Shown here: piece after piece, positions 1-6,289 of the stretch
How the letters are laid out: the number at the start of each line of letters is the position of its first letter
How positions within the stretch are numbered: the stretch's first letter is position 1
Source: Actinomycetes bacterium
GTDB taxonomy: Bacteria > Actinomycetota > Acidimicrobiia > Acidimicrobiales > Palsa-688
NCBI GenBank assembly: GCA_021827285.1
Contig: JAKAWM010000047.1
Location: 1 to 10,501, forward strand
Direction of reading: 5' to 3'
DNA length: 10,501 nucleotides
Translations under genes and position numbers: made by a program
Notes under the pieces: model-generated
Database searches by the model: none
What the model was told of the DNA's origin: nothing
What the model saw: the letters and a program-made list of their open reading frames with translations, nothing else

Positions 1-957
1 GCGCAGCGTCTCGGCGTCGATCGGGAATATGGCACAGGTCGAGCCGTACTCGGGGGACATATTGCCGATGGTGGCCCGATTGGCGAGCGCGATCTTACCT
101 ACGCCCTCGCCGTAAAATTCGACGAACTTACCTACCACCCCGTGCTTTCGGAGCAGTTCGGTGATGGTTAGCACCAGGTCGGTGGCCGTAGATCCGGCGG
201 GCAGCCCTCCGGTGAGCTTGAACCCCACAACGTCGGGCACAAGCATGGGGATGGGCTGGCCCAGCATGGCCGCTTCGGCCTCGATACCGCCAACGCCCCA
301 GCCGAGAACGCCCAGGCCGTTGACCATGGTGGTGTGAGAGTCGGTGCCGACCAAGGTGTCTGGGTACGCCTCCCCCTCATCGGTGGCAAAAACTACGCGG
401 GCCAAGTGCTCGAGGTTGACCTGGTGGCATATACCAGTGCCGGGAGGTACGACCCGAAGAGACTTGAACGCCTGCTGGCCCCAGCGCAGGAAACGGTAAC
501 GCTCGGCATTGCGTTGGAACTCCAGTTCGACGTTGCGGGCAAAGGCGTCGCTCCGCCCGGTGAAGTCGGCCACCACGGAGTGGTCGATAACCAGCTCGGC
601 AGGTACCTGGGGCTGCACGGCCCCCGCGTCACCGCCCAGGGCCGCCACCGCGTCGCGCACCGCCGCCAGGTCAGCCACGACCGGCACCCCGGTCAGGTCC
701 TGCATGAGGATGCGGGCAGGCGAGAAGGAAACCTGTGCCCGTGGGCCGGCCGGCCAAGAGGCCAGCACCTCGATGCTGTCCGCGGTGACGCTGCGGCCGT
801 CCTCGTGGCGGAGCAGGTTCTCCAGCAGGATCTTCAGTGAGAACGGCAACCGGCTCACGTCGTAGCGGCTGGCCAGGGCGTCCAAGCGGTAGACCGCCAA
901 GCGGCGGCCGGCCAGCTCTACCGCGGCTCGGGACCCGAAGGTGTCGTGCGTACGCAT
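1..957 (-). CDS. acnA: Aconitate hydratase A (aconitase), N-terminal part, cut by the left window edge
   Basis: Aconitase interconverts citrate and isocitrate in the TCA cycle in the cytoplasm, using a [4Fe-4S] cluster. The minus strand reads from ATG at 957 to the window edge, giving 319 residues with no stop. The family is recognised from an N-terminal segment beginning MRTHDTFGSR, then LLENLLRHEDG near residues 44-54, and the conserved DSHTTM substrate-site motif at 206-211 followed by VNGLGVLGWGVGGIEAEAAM. This pattern is typical of the AcnA/IRP1 class rather than AcnB. The cluster-binding cysteines lie in the missing C-terminal part, so activity cannot be judged here. No good Shine-Dalgarno sequence precedes the ATG; a TAGGCT hexamer lies 8 nt upstream, so a leaderless mRNA is possible. 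The gene diverges from aspS across 36 bp. Family assignment is secure; the full length is unknown. Confidence 0.96.
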   Translation of the reverse strand, partial: MRTHDTFGSRAAVELAGRRLAVYRLDALASRYDVSRLPFSLKILLENLLRHEDGRSVTADSIEVLASWPAGPRAQVSFSPARILMQDLTGVPVVADLAAVRDAVAALGGDAGAVQPQVPAELVIDHSVVADFTGRSDAFARNVELEFQRNAERYRFLRWGQQAFKSLRVVPPGTGICHQVNLEHLARVVFATDEGEAYPDTLVGTDSHTTMVNGLGVLGWGVGGIEAEAAMLGQPIPMLVPDVVGFKLTGGLPAGSTATDLVLTITELLRKHGVVGKFVEFYGEGVGKIALANRATIGNMSPEYGSTCAIFPIDAETLR

Positions 958-965
958 GGGCCCCC

Positions 966-971
966 AGCCTA
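966..971 (-). promoter_or_regulatory. Possible -10 element for a leaderless aconitase transcript
   Basis: On the minus strand the hexamer TAGGCT fits the actinobacterial TANNNT -10 pattern. It ends 8 nt before the aconitase ATG at 957, so transcription would start at or next to the start codon. No convincing -35 hexamer is seen at 17 bp. The alternative ribosome-binding signal is only a G run 3 nt from the ATG, which is too close. This is a weak pattern-based call. Confidence 0.3.
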
Positions 972-974
972 GTG

Positions 975-981
975 AGGAGGT
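975..981 (+). promoter_or_regulatory. Shine-Dalgarno sequence for aspS
   Basis: AGGAGGT here is a good match to the 16S rRNA anti-SD. It lies 12 nt before GTG 994 and 21 nt before ATG 1003, so it favours the GTG start. An in-frame stop at 973-975 rules out anything further upstream. Confidence 0.55.
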
Positions 982-993
982 CGGGTAACCTCG

Positions 994-2874
994 GTGAGCA
1001 GCATGGCTGGAACTTTCGTCCCCAACCGGTACCGGGACACCTACTGCGGGTCGCTACGTCGCGCCGACATCGGCCGCCAGGTGCGCCTGGCCGGCTGGCT
1101 GGCCGCCAAGCGGGACCACGGCGGGCTCTTGTTCGTTGACTTGCGCGATCCGGTCGGCCCCGACGCCGACCTGCCGGCGACGGGCGAGGGCATGGCCGGG
1201 ACGACCCGGGGTGACCACCGGGCCTGCATAGCTCAGCTGGTGTCGCACCCCTCCGATGCGTTCTTCGAGGCTCTCGGCCGGCTCCGCCCCGAGAGCGTGA
1301 TCTCGGTGACCGGAGAAGTGGTGGCCAGGCCTCCGGAAAACATCAACCCCAAGCTGCTCACAGGTGAGGTCGAAGTCCGCCTGGCATCGCTGGAAGTGCT
1401 GTCGAGCGCGGGGGTGATCCCGTTCCCAGTGGAGGGGGAGGGCGAGGTCGGGGAGGAAGCCCGCCTTAGCTTCCGCTACCTGGATATGCGGAGGGGCCCT
1501 CTGGCCGAACGCCTGGCCAAACGGGCCCGGTTCTGCCAACTGGTGCGCGACCACCTCTCCTCCCGCGGCTTCCTCGAGGTCCAGACCCCTATCCTCACTG
1601 CCTCCTCCCCCGAGGGTGCCCGCGACTACCTGGTGCCGAGCCGGCTCTACCCGGGTGAGTTTTACGCCCTTCCGCAAGCACCCCAGCAGTTCAAGCAGCT
1701 CCTCATGACTGGGGGGGTCGAGCGCTACTTTCAGATCGCCCCGTGCTTCCGGGACGAGGCCTCCCGGGCTGACCGGAGCCCAGGCGAGTTCTACCAGATC
1801 GACTTGGAAATGGCCTTTGCCGAGCAGGAGGACGTCTTCGGGGAGGTCGAGCTCCTCTTCAGCCAACTGGTCTCTCAGCTTTCCACCAAGACCGCCTCCC
1901 CCGCCCCCTTCCCCCGGATCGCTTACGCCGAGGCTCTGTCCCGCTACGGCACGGACAAGCCAGACCTCCGCTTCGGCCTCGAGGTCGCCGACCTGACCGG
2001 CTCGCTGGCCGGGCGCACCGAGCTGCCCATGTTCGCCGAGGCCCCAAAAAACGGGCAGGCCATCCGGGCGCTTCGCGTCCCCCGAGGCAACGAACGGCCC
2101 AGGAGCTGGTTCGACGCCTTCACCGAAGCCGCCAAAAGCGCCGCCATGGCCGGGAGCTGGCTAGCCCTGCCCGGCGGCGGAGAGCCCAGGGGGCCGCTTT
2201 CCCGCAAGCTCACGGCTGACGAAGCGGCCACGGTGGCCAGAACGGTGGGCGCAGAGCCGGGCGACGCCGTCCTCACCTGCGTCGGCCCGTCCGCGGGATC
2301 GGGGGCGAGCGTCCCGTTGGGGCAGGTCCGTTCTTCGCTGGGCCGCGAGCTGGGCCTGGCTGACGCCAACCAGTTGGCCTTCTGCTGGGTCGTCGACTTC
2401 CCCATGTACGAGCGCAATCCTGACACCGGCGCCTGGGATTTTTCCCACAACCCCTTCTCGATGCCGCAAGGAGGGCTGGAGGCCCTGCAAAGCAAGGAGC
2501 CAGGCGAGATCTTGGCCTGGCAATACGACGCCGTCTGCAACGGGATCGAGCTTTCGTCCGGGGCGGTACGCAATCACCTGCCCGAGGTCATGGAAAAGGC
2601 CTTCGCCATCGCCGGCTACAGCCGAGAGCGGATCGAGCGGTCCTTCCCCGCCTTGTGGAACGCCTTCCATTACGGTGCACCCCCTCACGCCGGTATCGCC
2701 CCCGGTGTAGACCGCCTCCTGATGCTGCTCGAAGACCAGCCCAACATCAGGGAGGTCATTGCCTTCCCGCTCAACCAGATGGCCCGTGACCTGCTCATGG
2801 GAGCACCGGCACCGGTAACCCCAGCCCAGCTGGCTGAGCTGCACCTACAGGTGGTCCCGCCTAGGCGCGCTTAG
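994..2874 (+). CDS. aspS: Aspartyl-tRNA synthetase (class II), alphaproteobacterial-like subtype
   Basis: It charges tRNA-Asp (and possibly tRNA-Asn if non-discriminating) with aspartate in the cytoplasm. The protein has 626 residues; bacterial AspRS is usually about 590-600. Order: an OB-fold anticodon-binding domain (about 15-140, with GWLAAKRDHGGLLFVDLRD); class II motif 1 at 191-201 (RGFLEVQTPIL); SSPEGARDYLVPSR at 204-217; motif 2 around FRDE at 252-255; a bacterial GAD insertion (about 310-440); NPFSMPQGG at 486-494; and motif 3 at 563-579 (GIAPGVDRLLMLL). SPGEFYQID after motif 2, where many bacteria have QPEFTQ, and the C-terminal AQLAELHLQV match my recollection of alphaproteobacterial AspRS. 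Residues about 54-79 look like an extra loop in the OB domain. The start is GTG 994, supported by the Shine-Dalgarno sequence; ATG 1003 is the alternative. The 3' end faces the sugar-permease gene 25 bp away. Confidence 0.97.
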   Translation: MSSMAGTFVPNRYRDTYCGSLRRADIGRQVRLAGWLAAKRDHGGLLFVDLRDPVGPDADLPATGEGMAGTTRGDHRACIAQLVSHPSDAFFEALGRLRPESVISVTGEVVARPPENINPKLLTGEVEVRLASLEVLSSAGVIPFPVEGEGEVGEEARLSFRYLDMRRGPLAERLAKRARFCQLVRDHLSSRGFLEVQTPILTASSPEGARDYLVPSRLYPGEFYALPQAPQQFKQLLMTGGVERYFQIAPCFRDEASRADRSPGEFYQIDLEMAFAEQEDVFGEVELLFSQLVSQLSTKTASPAPFPRIAYAEALSRYGTDKPDLRFGLEVADLTGSLAGRTELPMFAEAPKNGQAIRALRVPRGNERPRSWFDAFTEAAKSAAMAGSWLALPGGGEPRGPLSRKLTADEAATVARTVGAEPGDAVLTCVGPSAGSGASVPLGQVRSSLGRELGLADANQLAFCWVVDFPMYERNPDTGAWDFSHNPFSMPQGGLEALQSKEPGEILAWQYDAVCNGIELSSGAVRNHLPEVMEKAFAIAGYSRERIERSFPALWNAFHYGAPPHAGIAPGVDRLLMLLEDQPNIREVIAFPLNQMARDLLMGAPAPVTPAQLAELHLQVVPPRRA

Positions 2875-2899
2875 GCCACCGGCCCGGGGCTGTTACGCG

Positions 2900-3754
2900 C
2901 TAGCCCTTGACCGCGCCGGCCATACCGCCCGGCCTCATGTACTTCTGCAACATGAAGAACACTACGCCTATGGGCACAATCGTCAGGGCCGCGGCCCCCA
3001 GCTTGAGGGGGTACTCGTTGCCCGCCGATAGCCCACCCCCCACAATGTTCGCCAGGCCCGTCGTCAGTGTGTAGTACTTGGGTGAAATGCTGGCGATCTC
3101 GTAAAACTGGAACTCGTTCCAAGAGCCTTGGAAGGACAAGATGGTGAGAGTGAGCAAGCCCGGCCGCACGACCGGGAGCACTATCCTCCAGTAAACCTGC
3201 CATATGCTCGCCCCATCGACGCGTCCTGCTTCTTCGAGCGACACCGGTACCTGGAGAAAGAACTGCCGCATCAAGAAAATCCCGGTAGCGTCCACCAACA
3301 TCGGCAGGATCATGCCTTGGTAGCTGTTGAAGATGCCCAGCTCCTTCAGCATGAGGAACCGGGGTATGAGCAGGACGACGCCCGGCACCGCCAGCGTTGC
3401 GATCACGAACCCGAACACGAGTTTGCGGCCGCGAAACTGCAAGCGGGCCAGGGCATACCCGGCCAAGCTATCCAGGAAGACGCGCCCCACCGTGATCGTT
3501 ACCGAAAGAAAAGCGCTGTTGAACAGCCAGCGGGGGAAATCCGTCACCGAAGCGGCTGTACCGACCCCGAAGATCTGCCTCCAAGCGGACAGGTCAGCCG
3601 GGTTAGGTATTGGGTTCAAGGCATTGGCGGTCGCGGCCGGGTCGCTCTTGAACGAATTGCCTACCTGGATAACGAAGGGGAAAATGTAGATGGCGGCGAA
3701 CAGAGCCATCAGCGTGTAGCGAATGGTGAGCTTCCAAGGGGAGCTCGTCCTCAT
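2900..3754 (-). CDS. Carbohydrate ABC transporter permease, MalG/UgpE type (CUT1)
   Basis: An inner-membrane permease subunit that forms the sugar channel together with the adjacent MalF-type permease. The 284-residue length is usual for the family. The first membrane span is at about 12-30 (YTLMALFAAIYIFPFVI). Further spans lie near 78-100, 112-132, 145-165, 195-210 and 252-270. The cytoplasmic EAA loop that docks to the ATPase is at 174-194 (LEEAGRVDGASIWQVYWRIVL, then P). The C-terminus (MRPGGMAGAVKG) is typical of this subfamily. The ATG at 3754 overlaps the upstream permease stop in an ATGA, and a GGGAGG Shine-Dalgarno sequence lies 10 nt upstream, so translation is probably coupled. It is the last gene of the cluster, with no evident terminator before it meets aspS. 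The family is certain; the substrate is not determined by sequence. Confidence 0.96.
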   Translation of the reverse strand: MRTSSPWKLTIRYTLMALFAAIYIFPFVIQVGNSFKSDPAATANALNPIPNPADLSAWRQIFGVGTAASVTDFPRWLFNSAFLSVTITVGRVFLDSLAGYALARLQFRGRKLVFGFVIATLAVPGVVLLIPRFLMLKELGIFNSYQGMILPMLVDATGIFLMRQFFLQVPVSLEEAGRVDGASIWQVYWRIVLPVVRPGLLTLTILSFQGSWNEFQFYEIASISPKYYTLTTGLANIVGGGLSAGNEYPLKLGAAALTIVPIGVVFFMLQKYMRPGGMAGAVKG

Positions 3755-4893
3755 CGGGTAAGATCCTCCCTGATAAACTTACGCTGCAGGACAGTCAAAA
3801 AGACGATGAGGCAGAACAGTAAGAAGGCCACCGCTGCGCCTGCTCCGAAGTTGCTGTCCTGAAAACTGAGCTGGTAGGAGTAGTAGGCCGGGGTTATGGT
3901 GGCCGGGTTATCCGGCCCGATCAGGAACACCTGGTCGAAGACCTGCCAAGTGGATATGAACCCCAAGAGCAGCACGAGCACCAGGGTCGGCCTCAGCATG
4001 GGCAGGGTGACCCGGCGGAACCTTTGCCACGGCGTGGCGCCATCGATCTCACTGGCCTCGTCGAGATCTTCGGAGATCTGCTGCAACGCAGCCAGGAAGA
4101 AGAGCATGAACGTACCGGACGTCGTCCACACCAGCATGATTATTATGACGCACATGCCCAGCGACGGGCCGGCAACCCAGCCCCACAGGTTGAGACCCAG
4201 GAACTGATGGTTGACCAGGGCGGCGGGGTTGTTGACACCGAACGCGTTGTAAATCAGGGTAAACACCCCGCGCGTGTCAAACAGCCAGTTGGGGCCTTGG
4301 ATGCCGACGAACCCGAGCAATGTATTGATAACCCCAGTACCCTGGAACAGGAACATGAACACGACGGTGATGGCAATAGAACTGGTGACCGAGGGAAAGT
4401 AGGCTACGGTCCGAAAGAACCCCTTGGCTTTCAGGAACTTGTTGTTGACGACAACTGCCAGGAGCAGCGCGAGCCCCGTCTGGAGCGGCACCGTAAAGAC
4501 CACGAAATATAAGTTGTTGCGGATGGCAGTGCCGAAGTTCTGCTGGTACAAGCCGGGCTGGTTGAGCAGCAACTTGTAGTTGGCTAGCCCAACCGTCTTC
4601 ACGCTGCTGCTCAACGGGTTGGTGACGCCTGACCAGTTGGTGAAGCTCACGTAAAGAGCTAGGAGGATGGGGATGAAAAGGAAAAGCAGCAAGACGGCTA
4701 CCGAAGGTGACACGAACAACCACCCGAACAGGTTCTCGCCCTTCCTCAACCTGCCCGTGGGCTTTCGCTGACCGAGGCGTTCGCGGGCCGGGGCGCGTCT
4801 GTCTTGGGCGGTCCGGGCCGCCTCCGCCACCGCGACTCGAGCCGGGAGGGCCCCGGTGTCTCGGGTACCTTCACCCTCGGAGACCTGCGCCAC
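3751..4893 (-). CDS. Carbohydrate ABC transporter permease, MalF/UgpA type (CUT1)
   Basis: The second permease subunit of the sugar importer. It has 380 residues, longer than the roughly 290-320 of many UgpA-type permeases. The excess has two sources: an N-terminal cytoplasmic tail of about 55 charged residues rich in Arg, Ala and Glu, and a loop at about 195-245 between membrane spans. The first span is near 57-82 (GWLFVSPSVAVLLLFLFIPI). Later spans are near 127-150, 168-186, 245-270, 302-325 and 352-370. The EAA loop is at 278-300 (DEASEIDGATPWQRFRRVTL, then P). The start is GTG 4893, with an AAGGAG Shine-Dalgarno sequence about 9 nt upstream. It follows the binding-protein gene across 104 bp holding two hairpins, and its stop overlaps the next permease start by 4 bp. 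Family confidence is high; the sugar is unknown. Confidence 0.96.
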   Translation of the reverse strand: MAQVSEGEGTRDTGALPARVAVAEAARTAQDRRAPARERLGQRKPTGRLRKGENLFGWLFVSPSVAVLLLFLFIPILLALYVSFTNWSGVTNPLSSSVKTVGLANYKLLLNQPGLYQQNFGTAIRNNLYFVVFTVPLQTGLALLLAVVVNNKFLKAKGFFRTVAYFPSVTSSIAITVVFMFLFQGTGVINTLLGFVGIQGPNWLFDTRGVFTLIYNAFGVNNPAALVNHQFLGLNLWGWVAGPSLGMCVIIIMLVWTTSGTFMLFFLAALQQISEDLDEASEIDGATPWQRFRRVTLPMLRPTLVLVLLLGFISTWQVFDQVFLIGPDNPATITPAYYSYQLSFQDSNFGAGAAVAFLLFCLIVFLTVLQRKFIREDLTR

Positions 4894-4918
4894 GTATCAG
4901 TGCTCCTTACCGGTGCTT

Positions 4919-4926
4919 CGTGGTGC
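4919..4926 (-). other. Second copy of a hairpin arm (possible alternative pairing partner)
   Basis: On the minus strand this octamer reads GCACCACG, identical to the 3' arm of the 10 bp hairpin at 4952-4959. The 5' arm (minus-strand CGTGGTGC, 4976-4983) could therefore pair with either copy. This copy begins 8 nt upstream of the permease Shine-Dalgarno region (4903-4910). The repeat is seen directly; alternative folding is inference. Confidence 0.35.
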
Positions 4927-4944
4927 GGCCGCCTTTGGCGGCCG
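4926..4944 (-). other. Intercistronic hairpin 2 (8 bp stem, 3 nt loop)
   Basis: A perfect inverted repeat: CGGCCGCC, TTT, GGCGGCCG on the plus strand. In the transcript it lies between the binding-protein and first permease genes. It is very GC-rich and is not followed by a U-tract, so it does not look like a classical intrinsic terminator. Such hairpins between binding-protein and permease genes are known to stabilise upstream mRNA or reduce downstream expression, as in malE-malF. That role is inferred here. Confidence 0.65.
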
Positions 4945-4951
4945 GGCCCTA

Positions 4952-4983
4952 CGTGGTGCCGACCCGAGAAGGCCGGCACCACG
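4952..4983 (-). other. Intercistronic hairpin 1 (10 bp stem, 12 nt loop)
   Basis: A perfect inverted repeat: CGTGGTGCCG at 4952-4961 pairs with CGGCACCACG at 4974-4983, with a possible CC/GG extension inside the loop after one mismatch. It starts 14 nt after the binding-protein stop codon in the transcript. No U-tract follows. The expected role is mRNA 3'-end protection or partial termination, so that the binding protein is made in excess over the permeases. Confidence 0.65.
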
Positions 4984-4997
4984 CACAGGCCGGGGGG

Positions 4998-6266
4998 CTA
5001 TGGATGGAGGAGGGCCTCCGCGTTGGTCTGTAACTGCTGGAGCAGGGCGGCGGGGTCTATAGAGGCAAGGCTGGTGAGCTGAGAGTCAAAGGCTGATTGC
5101 ACCGTGGGGAACCCAAGGGTCGCCACTTGAGGCAGGGCATAGGCGTCCCCTTGCACGAAGGCAGAGACGCTGGGCGTTTGGGTGCCGCTGGCCACCGGGG
5201 TGGCGGAGTGCGAGGCGGCCCATTGCCGGGCGACAGCGGGGCGAGAGGGCATAACACCGAAGGCGTTCGCGAACCGCAGTTGCTGGGCGGGCGAGGCCAG
5301 GTACTTGACGAAGCTAACTGCCGCAGCGGTGTTCTTGCCGTTGGCCGCTATCCCCCAGCAGTTGGTGAACACGAGCGTGCCGTGCTTTCCGCTCGGGCCG
5401 GCGGGCAGGGGGACGACCTCGTAGTTGATCTTCGGATAGGTGGACTGCATCGCACCGATGATCCAGTTGCCCTCGATGGTCATGGCCGCCTTGCCCGTAC
5501 CGAAGGCTTCGCCGCCCCATCCGGAGTCAACCTGCGCCGATGTCTTTAGGACGCCCTGTTGGGCCATCTTCTTCAAGAAGCCGAGAGCGGCAACGTTCTG
5601 GGGCGTGTTGAAGGCAAAGTTGGTCCCCTTGGCGTTCATATAGGAACCACCGTTCTCGGCGAAGAAGGCACCCACCCGGTCGAGGCTCGGGCTGATGACC
5701 AACCCAGTCACGCCGTTCTTGGTGAGGGCTTTGGCGTCGGCCTCCAACTGTGCCCAGGTCGTGGGTGGATTGGTCAGGCCAGCAGCCTTCCAGTCAGCCA
5801 CGTTGATCTCAAGGGCCAGGGTCGAAGAGTCCTTGGGCACACAGTAAAACGTGCCGTTGTACGTGAACTCCTGCCTCAGGGAAGGGTAGAAGGCCCCGGG
5901 CGGGCCAACCAGGCTGCCGGACGCCAGGAGCTCCCCGTTCTTCACCAAGTTCTCGAACATCCCGGTTTGCCCGTAGAACACGTCGGGGGGCGAGCCACCG
6001 GCAAAGCCCTCAGTGAGCTGCAACTGGAAGTTGGAGGCATTGATCACGTTCACCTTATTGCCGGTGGCCTTGCCCCAAGCGGCGGCCGCGGCCTTGTCAG
6101 CGTTCGTCTCTGCCGTGCCGGATGACGCGATCATGAAAGTCAGGGTCACGCCGTGCAATTTGCCGGTCAGGGGGACTTTCGATGCGGTAGCTGCGGGCAC
6201 GCCCGTCGCCAGCATGGCGGCCGCGGCGCTGAGGCCCGCTATGGTCTTGAATTGCCAACGCTTCAT
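4998..6266 (-). CDS. Extracellular sugar-binding protein of the ABC importer (SBP family 1, MalE/UgpB-like)
   Basis: It captures the sugar outside the membrane and delivers it to the two permeases encoded downstream. It has 422 residues, normal for CUT1 binding proteins. The N-terminus is a Sec signal peptide: MKRWQFK, a hydrophobic Ala-rich core at about 8-24, and a probable signal peptidase I site after ATA at 28. There is no lipobox cysteine; the only cysteines lie deep in the mature domain (in FYCVPKD and FTNCWG). That is unusual for a Gram-positive binding protein, which is normally lipid-anchored. Family features include VINASNFQLQLTEGFAGGSP with PDVFYGQTGMF, and KAAMTIEGNWIIG in the C-lobe. 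The ATG at 6266 has AAAGGA 8 nt upstream. It follows the repressor gene by 23 bp (counted from the repressor stop), so the two are probably co-transcribed. The ligand cannot be read from sequence; an alpha-glucoside is inferred from the neighbouring hydrolase. Confidence 0.95.
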   Translation of the reverse strand: MKRWQFKTIAGLSAAAAMLATGVPAATASKVPLTGKLHGVTLTFMIASSGTAETNADKAAAAAWGKATGNKVNVINASNFQLQLTEGFAGGSPPDVFYGQTGMFENLVKNGELLASGSLVGPPGAFYPSLRQEFTYNGTFYCVPKDSSTLALEINVADWKAAGLTNPPTTWAQLEADAKALTKNGVTGLVISPSLDRVGAFFAENGGSYMNAKGTNFAFNTPQNVAALGFLKKMAQQGVLKTSAQVDSGWGGEAFGTGKAAMTIEGNWIIGAMQSTYPKINYEVVPLPAGPSGKHGTLVFTNCWGIAANGKNTAAAVSFVKYLASPAQQLRFANAFGVMPSRPAVARQWAASHSATPVASGTQTPSVSAFVQGDAYALPQVATLGFPTVQSAFDSQLTSLASIDPAALLQQLQTNAEALLHP

Positions 6267-6289
6267 TTTGTTGGTCCTTTCTGTGCTTC

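Noticed and set aside
334..840. A 168-codon plus-strand frame inside the aconitase gene
   Set aside because: The minus strand encodes unmistakable aconitase here; this is a mirror frame.
1054..1866. A 270-codon open frame antisense to aspS
   Set aside because: It lies wholly opposite a clear aspS coding region, has no recognisable domain, and is the expected mirror frame in GC-rich DNA.
2161..2844. A 227-codon open frame antisense to the 3' half of aspS
   Set aside because: No domain, biased composition, and fully overlapped by conserved aspS motifs; a shadow frame.
3645..3660. A TTGAACGAATT stretch resembling half of the operator
   Set aside because: Only the left half matches, and it lies inside the second permease gene far from any start; likely chance.
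3128..3862. A 244-codon plus-strand open frame opposite the permease genes
   Set aside because: Its sequence is rich in His, Arg, Gln and Glu, the reverse-complement pattern of hydrophobic membrane codons. The permeases are certain.
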